Positions 21,471 through 22,500 of a DNA stretch of 22,500 nucleotides are shown here, in pieces (the stretch's first letter is position 1; the number at the start of each line of letters is the position of its first letter). Position numbers and translations under genes: made by a program. The notes beneath the pieces were generated by a model that saw nothing but the letters and a program-made list of their open reading frames with translations, was not told the DNA's origin and made no database searches. The stretch comes from Chromera velia (lineage: Eukaryota > Sar > Chromeraceae), in assembly GCA_018398765.1 (NCBI GenBank), contig JAHBMJ010002389.1:77158-99657 (forward strand), given 5' to 3'.

Positions 21471-21522
21471 GGGGCAGCTTAGCTCTACTGAGATCACTCG
21501 TATAATGCATTTTTTCATTTTT
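21471..21522. repeat. Dispersed repeat, copy A
   Basis: GGGGCAGCTTAGCTCTACTGAGATC...ACTCG...GCATTTTTTCATTTT matches copy B at 22157-22224 over both ends. Copy B is longer by about 16 bases in the middle, so this is an old, diverged pair. The family is unknown. Confidence 0.6.
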
Positions 21523-21580
21523 GGGGGGATCGCGGTTCTGTCTCTGTCTCACGGTCGGTGTCGCCTGAGTTCCAAAAATT

Positions 21581-21675
21581 GCCCCTCAAGCAATTCGCAT
21601 AGAGCTACGATCATCGCATATGCGTGCCCCTCAAGTAACTCGCATGGAGTTGTATATGTATATGATGCATGCGTG
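21581..21675. repeat. Two tandem 45-49 base units
   Basis: GCCCCTCAAG followed by a CAATTCGCAT or TAACTCGCAT variant starts at 21581 and again at 21626. Each unit ends in an ATGCGT-like sequence. The units have diverged, suggesting an older duplication. Confidence 0.65.
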
Positions 21676-22156
21676 GTCCCGAAAAGTATACTTCACTGCC
21701 GTGGCCCCTGCCCCATGGCAGTATAGAACTTAGACATGCCCAAGCCCCCGATGGTGTGCATCAATTAGCGGACCCCTAAATAGCTCCCCGAGGCACTCAC
21801 CCAACTGATTGGGTGTACCCCGTTAATATAAGGTCCGCATATACTTATCTGCATACATATCTGCATGTATATATGCAAGTCGCCGAAGAGCCCAGAGCAC
21901 TGGTATGGAAATTTAAGTATGAAAAAGACAATCTGACTGTAAAATTCATACAAAAATCTAACAAAATACAAAAAAAACACCAACACACAACATTAACGTA
22001 CGCATGCCTGCCTGCACTTGAAGACAGACTTGCTTTTTGGGGTGATTGTGATATTGTGAGTGGGTAAGGGGGGAAAGGGGGGGGAGCCCGATCTCCCGCA
22101 GACCCTATTGGCGTAAAGATCCGCTACATGCACATGCATGCACACAAATGACGTCA

Positions 22157-22224
22157 GGGGGCAGCTTAGCCCTGCCGAGAGGCCGTGAGGTTGCACGCAC
22201 TCGCATGACGCATTTTTTCATTTT
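22157..22224. repeat. Dispersed repeat, copy B
   Basis: This is the longer partner of the 21471-21522 element, sharing GGGGCAGCTTAGC at the left and GCATTTTTTCATTTT at the right. No terminal repeats or coding capacity are seen, so it may be a fragment of a non-autonomous mobile element. Confidence 0.6.
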
Positions 22225-22500
22225 AAGGTTGGTTTAGTTTCGTACTCGGTTAAATACGTAACAACTATTATTTTAACTTCAAGTTGAAACTAAACTTTTA
22301 AAAACGTTAAGTAACAAAGCTTGTCCAGACAGTGAGAGCCACTACAAGAGCCAGTAAACCACCACTTAAATTCTGACCCACTGCGGAGCATGGTATGCAA
22401 CGTTTGTTTGTTTCTAATCAATACGTCCCAAAAAAAGCAAGCCCAGATTGTATGAAAAAGAAAGACAACAAAATTTAAAGCGCTGGCTCTCTAAGACGAC

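Larger units (their letters stand above)
19199..22500. other. Right intergenic region, no gene supported
   Basis: The left end should contain the calpain promoter and 5' leader. Scattered elements are a 14-base AT hairpin near 19461-19503, a TATATAAAGG word near 19854, a poly-A run at 20050-20061, tandem AATC units near 20183-20201, a short stem-loop at 21798-21815 (CACCCAA / TTGGGTG), a duplicated 45-base unit at 21581-21675, and a diverged pair of repeats near 21471 and 22157. Open frames are short, on both strands, and show no family similarity I can recognise. From 22225 on the sequence is AT-rich again. Confidence 0.55.

Overview
This is nuclear DNA from a eukaryote, not a bacterium. Coding sequence is broken into many short exons separated by AG-ended introns of roughly 100 to 1,100 bases, and the introns hold microsatellites and minisatellites. 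No bacterial-style operon, tRNA, rRNA or CRISPR array is visible. Four multi-exon genes can be reconstructed with consistent splice phases. Intron starts follow GTNNGT and intron ends are nearly always GCAG, with TGCATGCA common near acceptors. Together with the protein families, this suggests a protist alga, possibly a chromerid-like alveolate. That placement is inference and needs a database search.

Layout. 1-1259 is a left intergenic region. 1260-3970 (minus, 3 exons) encodes a 329-residue orphan with a signal peptide and a C-terminal HEEL, so probably an ER-lumen protein. 3971-4602 is a divergent promoter interval. 4603-10517 (plus, 12 exons) encodes a 726-residue AP180/CALM-type ANTH-domain clathrin adaptor; its ANTH domain is interrupted by about 200 residues of charged, serine-rich sequence. 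10518-11490 is an AT-rich gap between convergent genes. 11491-13712 (minus, 3 exons) encodes a 513-residue DA1-like protein with LIM-type zinc fingers and an HELTH metallopeptidase motif. 13713-14921 is intergenic with an AT-rich core. 14922-19198 (minus, 6 exons) encodes a 722-residue calpain-family cysteine protease with the full Cys/His/Asn triad and a novel-looking N-terminal repeated domain. 19199-22500 is intergenic, with hairpins and dispersed repeats.

The genes do not form an obvious pathway. Two regulatory proteases (DA1-like and calpain) are neighbours on the same strand, and the ER protein and the endocytic adaptor are divergently transcribed. The most unusual shared feature is at the 5' splice sites: the fifth intron base is G in 19 of 20 reconstructed introns, while positions 3 and 4 are free. 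Several introns begin with tandem four-base iterations of the donor itself, such as repeated GTCA or GTTG.
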